DNA from: Silicimonas sp.
GTDB lineage: Bacteria; Pseudomonadota; Alphaproteobacteria; Rhodobacterales; Rhodobacteraceae
DNA: 45,319 nt
Direction of reading: 5' to 3'
Assembly (NCBI GenBank): GCA_022824315.1
Contig: JAJEAC010000140.1
Span: 1-45,319 of the forward strand
Shown one piece after another: positions 23,227-31,399 of the stretch (position 1 is its first letter; each line of letters begins with the position of its first letter). The position numbers and the translations under genes are program-made. The notes under the pieces are model-generated. The model worked only from the letters and a program-made list of their open reading frames with translations, was not told where the DNA came from and did not search any database.

Positions 23227-25293
23227 TCAAGTCTGCTGCACGGGATCCCGGGAGCGTCGGCGCCTGCGGCGACCAGTCGGAGCGTCGGCGCCCCTGCCTC
23301 CACCCGTATTGAAGCTGACATCCGGCAGATCCGGCAGGTGCGGGAACGGGTCCGAGGCATGCGGAATCGCGTTTGCCGCCACGAAATGCTCCTGGAATCT
23401 CGGCTCGATCGCCGTTTCGACCTTTTGGACACGAAGCACTTCGGCTTCGATCTTGGCACGGGCCGAGATGTCACAGAGAGCGATCCGCGCGCCCGTTCCC
23501 GCGGCATTCCCGACCGACCTCACCTTGGCGGGGTCGCAGTCGGGAATCATCCCGAGGACCATGGCATGCCTTGGCGAGATATGTGACCCGAACGCGCCCG
23601 CGAGCGCGATGCGGTCCACGCGTTCGACCTGGAGTTCGTCCATCAGAAGGCGCGCGCCGGCGTAGAGTGCGGACTTTGCCAACTGGATGGCACGGATGTC
23701 TCCCTGGGTGACCGTAACGAGGGGTCCGCCGTCGCCTCGCGCATCCCAGATGACGTATGCGTGCGTGCGGCCGTCCGGGATGCAGAGATCCGATCCGGTC
23801 TGTTCCGCCGAGCCGATCAGCCCCGATGCGTCGAGCAGCCCGGCCATGCGCATTTCGGCGACGGCCTCAATGATTCCGGACCCGCAGATGCCGGTGACCC
23901 CGGTCACGGCCGTCGCCTCGGCAAAGCCGTCCTCGTCCGACCAGAAATCCGAGCCGATCACCTGGAAGCGGGGCAACTTCGACTTCGGGTCGATCTCGAC
24001 GCGCTCGATGGCGCCGGGGGCCGCGCGCTGCCCGGAGGATATCTGCGCGCCCTCGAAGGCCGGACCGGTCGGCGACGAGCATGCAAGGACACGATCCTTG
24101 GTTCCCAGAAGTATCTCCGCATTCGTGCCAACGTCGCATATGAGGACCAGGTCTTCCGACTTGTAGGGTTCTTCCGAAAGGGCAACGGCCGCGCAGTCCG
24201 CCCCGACATGCCCGGCAATGCAGGGCAGCACGTATACGTTTGCGGAGGGGTTTATGGGTGCCAGGCCCAGGTTGGCGACATGCGTGTTCACGGCGTCCGA
24301 AGTGGCCAGGGCAAACGGCGCCTGGCCGAGCTCCACCGGATCGATGCCCAGGAGAAGATGGTGCATCACGGGATTGCAGACCACCACGGCTTCCACGATC
24401 TGGCGCAGTGGAATGTCCGTTTCATCGGACAGTTCGATGGCGAGCTGGCCGATGGCGTCGCGCACTGCCCGGGTCATTTCGGCGTCGCCGCCCGGATTCA
24501 TCATCGCGTAGGAGACGCGGCTCATCAGATCCTCGCCGAATCGGATCTGGGGGTTCATTACGCCGGATGATGCAAGGACCTGGCCGTCGCGAAGGTCACA
24601 GAGATGCGCGGAGATTGTCGTGGAGCCGAGGTCGATGGCGAGACCGTGGAGCCGTCCCTCGAAGAATCCCGGCCAAATGTCGAGAAGCACCGGGGCACCG
24701 CCGCGATGATCGCGCCAGACCGCGACGGTGACCCTCCAGCCGCCGTCGCGGAGTGCGGGCTGCAGCGACGCAAGGAAGGCCGGACTCGCCCCGGGATCCG
24801 AGATGTCCCAGTCGCGCCTGAGCGCTTCGCAGAGACGTTGCAGGTCGCCCGTGGGTTCGTGCATGTCGGGCTCGCGCACCTCGACGTAACGAAGCTGCGT
24901 TGCCGGGTCCATCGTGATCTGGCGTCGGGTTGCAGCCTTGCGGACGACTTGCCTGTGGACCTGGCTTCCGGGAGGCACGTCGATGACCACGTCGCCTTGA
25001 ATGCGTGCCTGGCAGCCGAGGCGACGGCCTTCCTTCAGCCCTCGTTTCTCGTCGTACCTTGCCTCGACCGCGTTCCATTCGGACAGTGCACTTTCGGCGA
25101 CGGTGACGCCGTGCTTGGGGAATTTTCCGAAGCCCGGCGTGATCTGGCACTTGGAACAGATTCCGCGCCCGCCACAGACCGAGTCAAGGTCGACCCCGAG
25201 TTGCCGCGCCGCCGCCAGAACCGGAGTTCCGACCGGAATGTGCCCGCGCTTGCCCGATGGGGTGAAAATCACGAGTGCCGTCTTGTCGCCCAT
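23227..25293 (-). CDS. RamA/RACo-like corrinoid activation protein
   Basis: A 688-residue protein of the COG3894/DUF4445 family that uses ATP and a ferredoxin domain to re-reduce cob(II)alamin on corrinoid proteins. Residues 1–100 are a [2Fe-2S] ferredoxin domain with Cys40, Cys46, Cys49 (VCGGRGICSKC) and Cys94 (RLGCQARI). A linker precedes an ASKHA-type ATPase half containing LAIDLGSTTISAHLCDL, ICDVGTNAEILLG and IALAGAFGSHISPRHAM. The C-terminus is a run of six arginines (TGRRRRRRSRDP). I used the ATG at 25293 (MGDKTALVIFTPSG). It lies downstream of the methyltransferase and MTHFR genes on the same strand, which points to reactivation of a B12 protein using methyl-THF. Confidence 0.9.
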   Translation of the reverse strand: MGDKTALVIFTPSGKRGHIPVGTPVLAAARQLGVDLDSVCGGRGICSKCQITPGFGKFPKHGVTVAESALSEWNAVEARYDEKRGLKEGRRLGCQARIQGDVVIDVPPGSQVHRQVVRKAATRRQITMDPATQLRYVEVREPDMHEPTGDLQRLCEALRRDWDISDPGASPAFLASLQPALRDGGWRVTVAVWRDHRGGAPVLLDIWPGFFEGRLHGLAIDLGSTTISAHLCDLRDGQVLASSGVMNPQIRFGEDLMSRVSYAMMNPGGDAEMTRAVRDAIGQLAIELSDETDIPLRQIVEAVVVCNPVMHHLLLGIDPVELGQAPFALATSDAVNTHVANLGLAPINPSANVYVLPCIAGHVGADCAAVALSEEPYKSEDLVLICDVGTNAEILLGTKDRVLACSSPTGPAFEGAQISSGQRAAPGAIERVEIDPKSKLPRFQVIGSDFWSDEDGFAEATAVTGVTGICGSGIIEAVAEMRMAGLLDASGLIGSAEQTGSDLCIPDGRTHAYVIWDARGDGGPLVTVTQGDIRAIQLAKSALYAGARLLMDELQVERVDRIALAGAFGSHISPRHAMVLGMIPDCDPAKVRSVGNAAGTGARIALCDISARAKIEAEVLRVQKVETAIEPRFQEHFVAANAIPHASDPFPHLPDLPDVSFNTGGGRGADAPTGRRRRRRSRDPVQQT

Positions 25294-25752
25294 TGAGGTA
25301 CCTGTCCTGCCCCAGGCAGCATAGCAATATGATTTTCGAGAGAAAGCCAAGGGAATATGCGAAAGTCACATGGCTCGATTCCGGCAATGCGCTCACGGTG
25401 GAAACGAGGCAAGAAGTCCGTGCATGAGGGCGAGGCGCTGCCTTTCCGATCTCGGCAACAGAGTTGGAGGGCTACGGCCCTGTTGAACCGCCCCGCTGAA
25501 GGGGCAAACATGAGGCGGTGTCCGGGATTGCACGGCGAGGAGCGTTGTCCACTTCGACGACCCGTGAAATCAATGCGAAGCCACGATGTGATTTTCGTAG
25601 ATGATTCCCAAAGCAAAGCCGTCTTGCCAGCGCCTGGCGGCATTTCGCGAATAGCGGTCCCTCCTGGTCACGTCGCCGTGTGCGGGAAACGGGAAGATCG
25701 ACAACGGCCTGCATTCCGGTCCGCGCGTGGTGCCGTCAGGCTCTTCGTGACA
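25294..25752. other. Gap between methyltransferase and activator genes
   Basis: About 460 bp with no gene I can recognise, although the genes on either side share strand and pathway. The minus-strand frames here look like chance frames. I looked for a cobalamin riboswitch and saw no B12-box-like core. The gap may be where a companion gene, such as a B12-binding subunit, was lost or never present. Confidence 0.35.
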
Positions 25753-26913
25753 TCAGGCCCTCCGGCGGCGGCGGCCTTCGCGCCGGCCACGACCGTTCTC
25801 CCCGCTTCCAACAGGCTTGTTCATCCTGATCCAGGTGCCGCCCGAAGGATCGTTGTTGTTCAGGAAGTCGGCCGCCCGGATCGACAGGATCTCATCAGAG
25901 GCGACCACGGTCCTCGGGGAGAGCCCGAGAAGCGGGGCCAGCCGGGCTGCACTGAGTTCCTCCGGAATGGTGATTCCCAATTCCGCCAGCCTTGCAACCC
26001 GCTGCTGGACAAGGTCCTCCGAAGGCTCCATCCCGAGAAGCGGGCGCAAGGTGCGCAGGTCGACCTCCGCCGGCGCCGTGACGCCCAATGCCTTCAGGGC
26101 GTCGAGGCGTTCGCCGACAGCCTTGAGCGTGCGCGGCATTGCGACCGGGTTCATGATCGCGCTGGTCATCCCGTGCGAGGCGGCCATTGCCAGAAAGGCA
26201 TTGTTTATGCCGTGCCGGTTCGGCAGTCCGAACGAGATGTTGGATGCTCCGCAGGTGGTGTTGACGCCCAGTTCCTCGCGCAGACGCCGCACGAGCGCAA
26301 AGACCTGCTTGCCGGCGGTCGCCATCGCACCGATCGGCATCACGAGCGGGTCGACCACGATGTCCTCGGCCGGGATGCCGAAGTCGGCCGCACGCTCGAC
26401 GATCTTCCTTGCAACCTCGAACCGCACGTCCGGATCCTCGGAAATCCCGGTGTCGTCGTTCGAGATGGCGACGACCGGAACGTTGTACTTCCTGACCAGT
26501 GGCAGGACCAGTTCCAGGCGTTCCTCCTCGCCGGTCACCGAGTTCAGCAGGGGACGCCCTGCTGCGGTTTCGAGGCCCGCCTCCAGCGCGCCCGGCACGG
26601 AACTGTCAATGCAAAGCGGCACCTCGACAAGGCCTTGCACCAGCTCGACCATCTTCTGCATCAGTGGCGGTTCAGTCTCGTTGGGATTGGGGTTCGAGTT
26701 GTAGACGACACCCGCGTTCACATCGAGGACCTGCGCACCGCAGGCGACCTGCTCGACCGCATCCCTTTCCACGGTCGAGAAGTTGCCCGCCTCCAGTTCG
26801 GCTGCGAGAATCCTGCGCCCGGTCGGATTGATGCGTTCGCCGATCACGCAGAAGGGCTCATCGAAGCCGATGACAACGGTCTTGGATCTTGATTCGAGGA
26901 CGGTGCGCGCCAT
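25753..26913 (-). CDS. Methyl-THF:corrinoid methyltransferase (pterin-binding)
   Basis: A 386-residue TIM-barrel protein with a pterin-binding (DHPS-like) domain that transfers the methyl group of 5-methyl-tetrahydrofolate to a corrinoid protein, as in AcsE, MtgA or the central domain of MetH. Recognisable blocks are VIGERINPTGRR, ACGAQVLDVNAGV, LCIDSSVPGALEAG, LLNSVTGEEE, VVAISNDDTGI and TTCGASNISFGLPNR. It lacks fused homocysteine- or B12-binding domains. The tail ends GRGRREGRRRRRA, matching the arginine-rich tail of the activator encoded next. The start at 26913 (MARTVLESRSK) lies 29 bp after the MTHFR stop; a longer frame upstream lacks family sequence. Confidence 0.92.
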   Translation of the reverse strand: MARTVLESRSKTVVIGFDEPFCVIGERINPTGRRILAAELEAGNFSTVERDAVEQVACGAQVLDVNAGVVYNSNPNPNETEPPLMQKMVELVQGLVEVPLCIDSSVPGALEAGLETAAGRPLLNSVTGEEERLELVLPLVRKYNVPVVAISNDDTGISEDPDVRFEVARKIVERAADFGIPAEDIVVDPLVMPIGAMATAGKQVFALVRRLREELGVNTTCGASNISFGLPNRHGINNAFLAMAASHGMTSAIMNPVAMPRTLKAVGERLDALKALGVTAPAEVDLRTLRPLLGMEPSEDLVQQRVARLAELGITIPEELSAARLAPLLGLSPRTVVASDEILSIRAADFLNNNDPSGGTWIRMNKPVGSGENGRGRREGRRRRRA

Positions 26914-26942
26914 GGATCGGACTTTCCGGAACTGTAATTTCG

Positions 26943-27866
26943 TCAGGCGGTCAGGATCGCCGATTCCATCGTGCTTCGCGTCCGTGCCCACGTGGCGGCG
27001 GCCTTGATGCCGCCCAGAGGGAAGAGGTGCAAGCAGGAAATCGCGGAGTCCGGTGCCGCCGCCTTGTGCCGGGCGAGTGACGTCACGACCTCGTCCGGTT
27101 CGAAGGGCACGAGCAGCTTGCCGACATCCCTCGCGCGTCGCTGGAGCACCTTGAGAGACGGGCCGACTCCGCAGGCGATCGCGAACTTGATCAGCGTCTG
27201 CAGTTTTGCAGGGCCGGCAATGCCGACATGGACCGGCAGGTCGATGCCCGCGTCCCGTAGGCCGTTCGCCCAATCGATGATCGGCCCGGCCTCGAAGGCG
27301 AACTGCGTGACCAACGCCATGTCCGCGTCGGTGCGCTCGTTGAATGCGGACTTCCAGCGCATGGCGGCGTCGACATTTCTGGTGCCGCCGTCAGGGTCGA
27401 TGTCCCGGTTGCCTTCAGGGTGGCCCGCGACATGCAGATGCCTGAAGCCGGCCCGGTCGAAGACCCCGGACTCCAGGAGCTGCATCGAGCTGTCGAAACT
27501 TCCGGCCGGGGACGCAGGGCTGCCGGCAAGCATCAGGGCATCCTCGATTCCGGCCTCGCCCTGGTAGCGCGCAACCCAGTCTTCGAGCGTCGCCCTGTCC
27601 CTGATGATCCGCGCCGGAAAATGCGGCATGACGCGGAAGCCGTCGGAAGACAGGCGTCTTGCCGTCGCCACCATGTCTTCAATGGCGGTGCCCTCGATAT
27701 GTGCAACGTAGACGCGGGTGCCGGGCGGCAGGATCGCCTGGAAATCGTCGATCTTCTCTGCCGTGCGGGGCATGACCTCGATCGAATAGCCGTTCAGGAA
27801 GTCCGAGACCTGCCCGTCGGCCGGCGCGACACGTTCGGACTTGGTGCGAAATCTCATCAATGCCAT
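26943..27866 (-). CDS. metF: Methylenetetrahydrofolate reductase family protein
   Basis: A 307-residue flavin TIM-barrel protein of the MTHFR family, making 5-methyl-THF from 5,10-methylene-THF, the methyl donor for the next gene product. Family signatures include YSIEVMPRTAEKIDDF, PHFPARII, MLAGSPASPAGSFDSS, HVAGHPEGNRD, LVTQFAFEAG and VHVGIAGPAKLQTL. The start at 27866 (MALMRFRTKS) has GGAGGG about ten bases upstream and shares one base with the stop of the upstream gene (TGATG), so the two are translationally coupled. The sequence is of the alphaproteobacterial subtype rather than enterobacterial MetF; the symbol is by function. Confidence 0.85.
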   Translation of the reverse strand: MALMRFRTKSERVAPADGQVSDFLNGYSIEVMPRTAEKIDDFQAILPPGTRVYVAHIEGTAIEDMVATARRLSSDGFRVMPHFPARIIRDRATLEDWVARYQGEAGIEDALMLAGSPASPAGSFDSSMQLLESGVFDRAGFRHLHVAGHPEGNRDIDPDGGTRNVDAAMRWKSAFNERTDADMALVTQFAFEAGPIIDWANGLRDAGIDLPVHVGIAGPAKLQTLIKFAIACGVGPSLKVLQRRARDVGKLLVPFEPDEVVTSLARHKAAAPDSAISCLHLFPLGGIKAAATWARTRSTMESAILTA

Positions 27867-28189
27867 CAGGAGCCCTCCGGGCTCGAAGGTGTCGGGGCCC
27901 ATCCGTCATTGTCTATCAGCCCCGCCAGCCGTTCGCGATCATATTCGCGCTCGATGCGCGCCGCCACGGCCTTCGCGATCTCTTCGGGCGCGCCGTCGCG
28001 GTCGTCCTCGACAGCCTTCCGCCACTCGGACAGGTAGGCGTCGCTGTCCCGTGCACCGACCTTCATGGCGGCGCGGTCGATCGCCTGTTCAAAGCGCTCG
28101 GGCAAGGCAGCCTTGGCCCCGCGCCGACCCTTTCCGACGATGACCTGCGCGGGCATGTCCCGCCAGTAGACGATGGTGACCTGGGCCAT
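27866..28189 (-). CDS. 'Virulence factor' family small protein
   Basis: A 107-residue soluble protein matching the small 'virulence factor' Pfam family: MAQVTIVYWRDMPAQVIVGK at the start, then KAALPERFEQAIDRAAMKVG and SDAYLSEWRK. Despite the name its function is unknown. The ATG at 28189 has AAGGATT five bases upstream; the longer frame to 28312 lacks family sequence. It is the first gene of the MTHFR–methyltransferase unit and its TGA overlaps the next ATG by one base, so it is made with the one-carbon enzymes. A role as a small accessory factor for that pathway is an inference from position only. Confidence 0.85.
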   Translation of the reverse strand: MAQVTIVYWRDMPAQVIVGKGRRGAKAALPERFEQAIDRAAMKVGARDSDAYLSEWRKAVEDDRDGAPEEIAKAVAARIEREYDRERLAGLIDNDGWAPTPSSPEGS

Positions 28190-28420
28190 TCGGCAATCCT
28201 TGTTCCGCGCGTCTCTTACCGCCGCTTCGTTGCGTGCAAAGGGCGAATATCGACTTCTTTCGAGAGCTTCGCGACCTCTTCCATGGCGCGAAGCCAAAGG
28301 GTTGTCGGTCACCCGTGGATGACCGGGCCGATGCTTGCCAAGCCCGGAACGCAGATATAGGGTGCGCGAATTCGGGCGGGGCGCACTTTGCGCCTCGAAT
28401 CAATGACAAGGACACATCCC

Positions 28421-28744
28421 ATGATCGTCACGCCAGCCTTTGCCCAGGCCGCCGGTGGAGGCGGAAACGCGCTCCTGATGCAGTTGCCCTTCTTCATTCT
28501 CATCTTCGCGATCTTTTACCTGCTGCTGATCCGCCCGCAAAGAAAGAAGATGAAGGAACATCAGGCCATGGTCGAGGCGCTGCGCCGCGGCGACCAGGTC
28601 ATCACCCAGGGCGGTGTCGTCGGCAAGGTGACCAAGGTCCGCGAGGACGGTGAAGTCGAGATCGAGATTGCCGAAGGCGTGAACGTTCGCGTGATCAAGA
28701 GCACGATCCAGACCGTTTTGTCTAAGACGGAACCGGCGAACTAG
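28421..28744 (+). CDS. yajC: Preprotein translocase subunit YajC
   Basis: A 107-residue single-pass inner-membrane protein that joins SecD–SecF in the accessory Sec complex. From the ATG at 28421 (MIVTPAFAQAAGGGG), with AAGGA eight bases upstream, it has one membrane segment (about 23–40, MQLPFFILIFAIFYLLL) followed by the YajC signature LIRPQRKKMKEHQ and the cytosolic GDQVITQGGVVGKV domain. secD starts 9 bp after its stop. Confidence 0.96.
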   Translation: MIVTPAFAQAAGGGGNALLMQLPFFILIFAIFYLLLIRPQRKKMKEHQAMVEALRRGDQVITQGGVVGKVTKVREDGEVEIEIAEGVNVRVIKSTIQTVLSKTEPAN

Positions 28745-28752
28745 GGGCGCAG

Positions 28753-30420
28753 ATGCTGCAAATCTCGCTCTGGAAGCGGGTCCTGATTCTTGCAGTTTGC
28801 GCATCGGGCCTGCTCTTCTCCTTCCCGAACGGGTTCTACTCCCGCGTCGAGACCCACAACGATGCCGTGGCCGCCATCGAGACCTTCGGCACGACCTCCG
28901 AACGGGAGGCGGAGGCGGCCATCTGGCCCTCGTTCCTGCCTTCGACGCTGATCAACCTCGGCCTCGACCTGCGAGGCGGGGCGCACCTGCTGGCCGAGGT
29001 GCATGTCGAGGACGTCTATGCCGATCGCATGGACATCTACTGGCCGGAGGTGCGGCAGGCGCTGGTCGAACTCCGCGATCAGGTCGGGTTCGTGGAGCGC
29101 GTGGATACGGCGCCGCGCGGCACGCTGCAGGTTCGCATCCAGCGGCCCGAGGCGATCGAGGCAGCTCTTCAGGCGGTGCGCGACCTGGCGCGGCCGGTCG
29201 TGAGCCTGACCGCCGGGATCGGCGCGACCGACATCGTCGCGTCGGGGGAGGGTGATGTCGTCACCGTCCAGCTTTCGCCCGAGGAAAAGGCGGCCACCGA
29301 CAACAGGACCGTGCAGCAGGCGCTCGAGATCATTCGTCGGCGAATCGACGAGGTTGGCACACGGGAGCCGTCGATCCAAAGGCAGGGCGAGAACCGGATC
29401 CTGATCCAGGTGCCGGGCGTCGGGTCGGCCGCCGAGCTGAAGGCGCTCATCGGCACGACCGCGCGCCTGACATTCCATCCGGTGATCAGTTCCACGACCG
29501 ATCCGGACGCACGGGCGGGACCCGGCAACATCGTGGTGCCGCACCTGGACCGCGAAGAGGAGTTCTACATCGTTGAACGGGCAGCCGTCCTGTCAGGCGA
29601 GGACCTCGTGGACGCGCAGCCCGCGTTCGACCAGAACGGGCTGCCGTCGGTCACTTTCCGGTTCAATCCCGCGGGCGCACGGATATTCGGCCAGTACACG
29701 AGCGACAACGTCGGCGCGCTGTTCGCCACGGTTCTAGACGGGGAGGTCATCACCGCTCCGCAGATTCGCGAACCCATAACCGGCGGGTCCGGCCAGATCA
29801 CGGGCAACTTCACGGTCGAGAGCTCGACGGAACTTGCCATACTCCTGCGGTCAGGCGCTCTGCCTGCCGAGCTGACGTTCCTCGAAGAGCGGACGGTCAG
29901 TCCCGGACTCGGCCAGGACAGCATTGATGCCGGACGCATCGCCTGCATCGTGGCATTCGCGGCCGTGATCGTCTTCATGGCCCTGTCCTACGGGCTGTTC
30001 GGCGTCTTTGCCGACGTGGCGCTCATCCTGAACGTCGCGCTGCTTCTCGGTATCCTGTCGGTGTTCGGGGCGACGCTCACGCTTCCGGGCATTGCGGGGA
30101 TCGTGCTCACGATCGGCATGGCGGTTGACGCGAACGTGCTGGTCTTCGAGCGAATCCGGGAGGAACTCAAGACCGCGAAGGGACCAAGCCGTGCCATCGA
30201 GCTCGGCTACCAGCGGGCGCTGTCGGCCATCATCGACGCCAACGTCACGACGGGAATGACGGCGGTGATCCTCTTCGCGCTCGGGTCGGGGCCGGTGAAG
30301 GGCTTTGCGGTCACCCTGATGTGCGGCATCGTCACGTCCGTCTTCACGGCGATCTTCGTGACGCGTCTCCTGATCGTGATGTGGTTCGAGCGGCGGCGTC
30401 CGCGGACCATCGAGGTATGA
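28753..30420 (+). CDS. secD: Protein translocase subunit SecD
   Basis: A 555-residue inner-membrane RND-like subunit that uses proton motive force to help complete protein export. It has an N-terminal membrane helix (residues 6–26), a large periplasmic P1 domain (LGLDLRGGAHLLAEV through RRIDEVGTREPSIQRQG), and five C-terminal membrane helices with VLTIGMAVDANVLVFERIREE and ALGSGPVKGFAVTL. Length is normal for alphaproteobacteria. secF follows after 4 bp. Confidence 0.97.
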   Translation: MLQISLWKRVLILAVCASGLLFSFPNGFYSRVETHNDAVAAIETFGTTSEREAEAAIWPSFLPSTLINLGLDLRGGAHLLAEVHVEDVYADRMDIYWPEVRQALVELRDQVGFVERVDTAPRGTLQVRIQRPEAIEAALQAVRDLARPVVSLTAGIGATDIVASGEGDVVTVQLSPEEKAATDNRTVQQALEIIRRRIDEVGTREPSIQRQGENRILIQVPGVGSAAELKALIGTTARLTFHPVISSTTDPDARAGPGNIVVPHLDREEEFYIVERAAVLSGEDLVDAQPAFDQNGLPSVTFRFNPAGARIFGQYTSDNVGALFATVLDGEVITAPQIREPITGGSGQITGNFTVESSTELAILLRSGALPAELTFLEERTVSPGLGQDSIDAGRIACIVAFAAVIVFMALSYGLFGVFADVALILNVALLLGILSVFGATLTLPGIAGIVLTIGMAVDANVLVFERIREELKTAKGPSRAIELGYQRALSAIIDANVTTGMTAVILFALGSGPVKGFAVTLMCGIVTSVFTAIFVTRLLIVMWFERRRPRTIEV

Positions 30421-30424
30421 TGCC

Positions 30425-31399
30425 ATGCGCCTGAAACTTGTCCCCAAAGAGACGAACTTCGACTTCTTCCGCTTCCGAACCGTCACGATGGGCGCCTCGA
30501 TCGCGGCGGTCGTTGCATCGGTCATTCTGTGGCTGGTGGTGGGTCTCAACTTCGGCATTGACTTCCGGGGCGGCACGACGATCAGGACCGAGGCGGTTCA
30601 GCAGGTCGACGTCGGCGCCTACCGGCAGGCGGTTTCGGCGCTGGATCTCGGCGAGGTCTCGGTCATAGAGGTCTTTGACCCGAACTTCCGCGAGGACCAG
30701 AACGTCACCCTGATCCGCATCCAGGCCCAGGAGGGGCAGGAAAGCGTGACGGGCGCCATCATCGCCGATGTCGAGACGGTGCTGAAGGACGTGGACCCGT
30801 CCATCGAATTCACGTCCGTCGATTCCGTGGGACCCAAGGTTTCCGGCGAGCTCGTCCAGACGGCAATTCTGGCCGTCGCCTCTGCGCTGGCCGCGATTCT
30901 GATCTACATCTGGCTCAGGTTCGAGTGGCAATTTTCCGTGGGCGCCGTCGCGGCGCTGTTCCACGACGTGATCCTGACCATTGGCATTTTCAGCCTTCTG
31001 CAGATTCGCTTTGACCTGTCGACCATCGCCGCGCTCCTGACCATCGTGGGATACTCGATCAACGACACGGTCGTGATTTTCGACCGTTTGCGCGAGAATC
31101 TGCGGAAGTACAAGACGACACCCCTGAAGGACGTCATGAACACGTCGGTCAACGAGACGTTGAGCCGTACCCTGATGACCAGCGGGACGACGTTGCTGGC
31201 GCTGATTGCGCTGCTTGCCTTCGGCGGCGACGTCATCCGGGGCTTCGTGTTCGCGATCACTTGGGGCGTGATCGTCGGCACCTATTCCTCGGTTTACGTG
31301 GCCAAGAATGTTGTCCTGATGCTGGGCGTGAAGCGGGACTGGTCGAAGCCGTCCGATGGTGGCGGCGCGGGCACCCAGTTTGCCAACGTGGATGCTTGA
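30425..31399 (+). CDS. secF: Protein translocase subunit SecF
   Basis: A 324-residue partner of SecD with six membrane helices. Conserved features are NFGIDFRGGTTIRTE at the start of the periplasmic domain, YSINDTVVIFDRLRENLRK and VNETLSRTLMTSGTTLLAL in the membrane half. The gene overlaps the next one: an ATG at 31392 begins inside its last codons. The yajC–secD–secF order is complete and looks like one operon. Confidence 0.97.
   Translation: MRLKLVPKETNFDFFRFRTVTMGASIAAVVASVILWLVVGLNFGIDFRGGTTIRTEAVQQVDVGAYRQAVSALDLGEVSVIEVFDPNFREDQNVTLIRIQAQEGQESVTGAIIADVETVLKDVDPSIEFTSVDSVGPKVSGELVQTAILAVASALAAILIYIWLRFEWQFSVGAVAALFHDVILTIGIFSLLQIRFDLSTIAALLTIVGYSINDTVVIFDRLRENLRKYKTTPLKDVMNTSVNETLSRTLMTSGTTLLALIALLAFGGDVIRGFVFAITWGVIVGTYSSVYVAKNVVLMLGVKRDWSKPSDGGGAGTQFANVDA

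Noticed and set aside
25294..25752. Cobalamin riboswitch
   Set aside because: No B12-box-like conserved core or matching stems could be seen.
28190..28420. SAM or SAH riboswitch ahead of the MTHFR unit
   Set aside because: I looked for SAM-II and SAH core sequences on the minus strand and found only a 6-bp hairpin at 28306–28325, not a riboswitch core.
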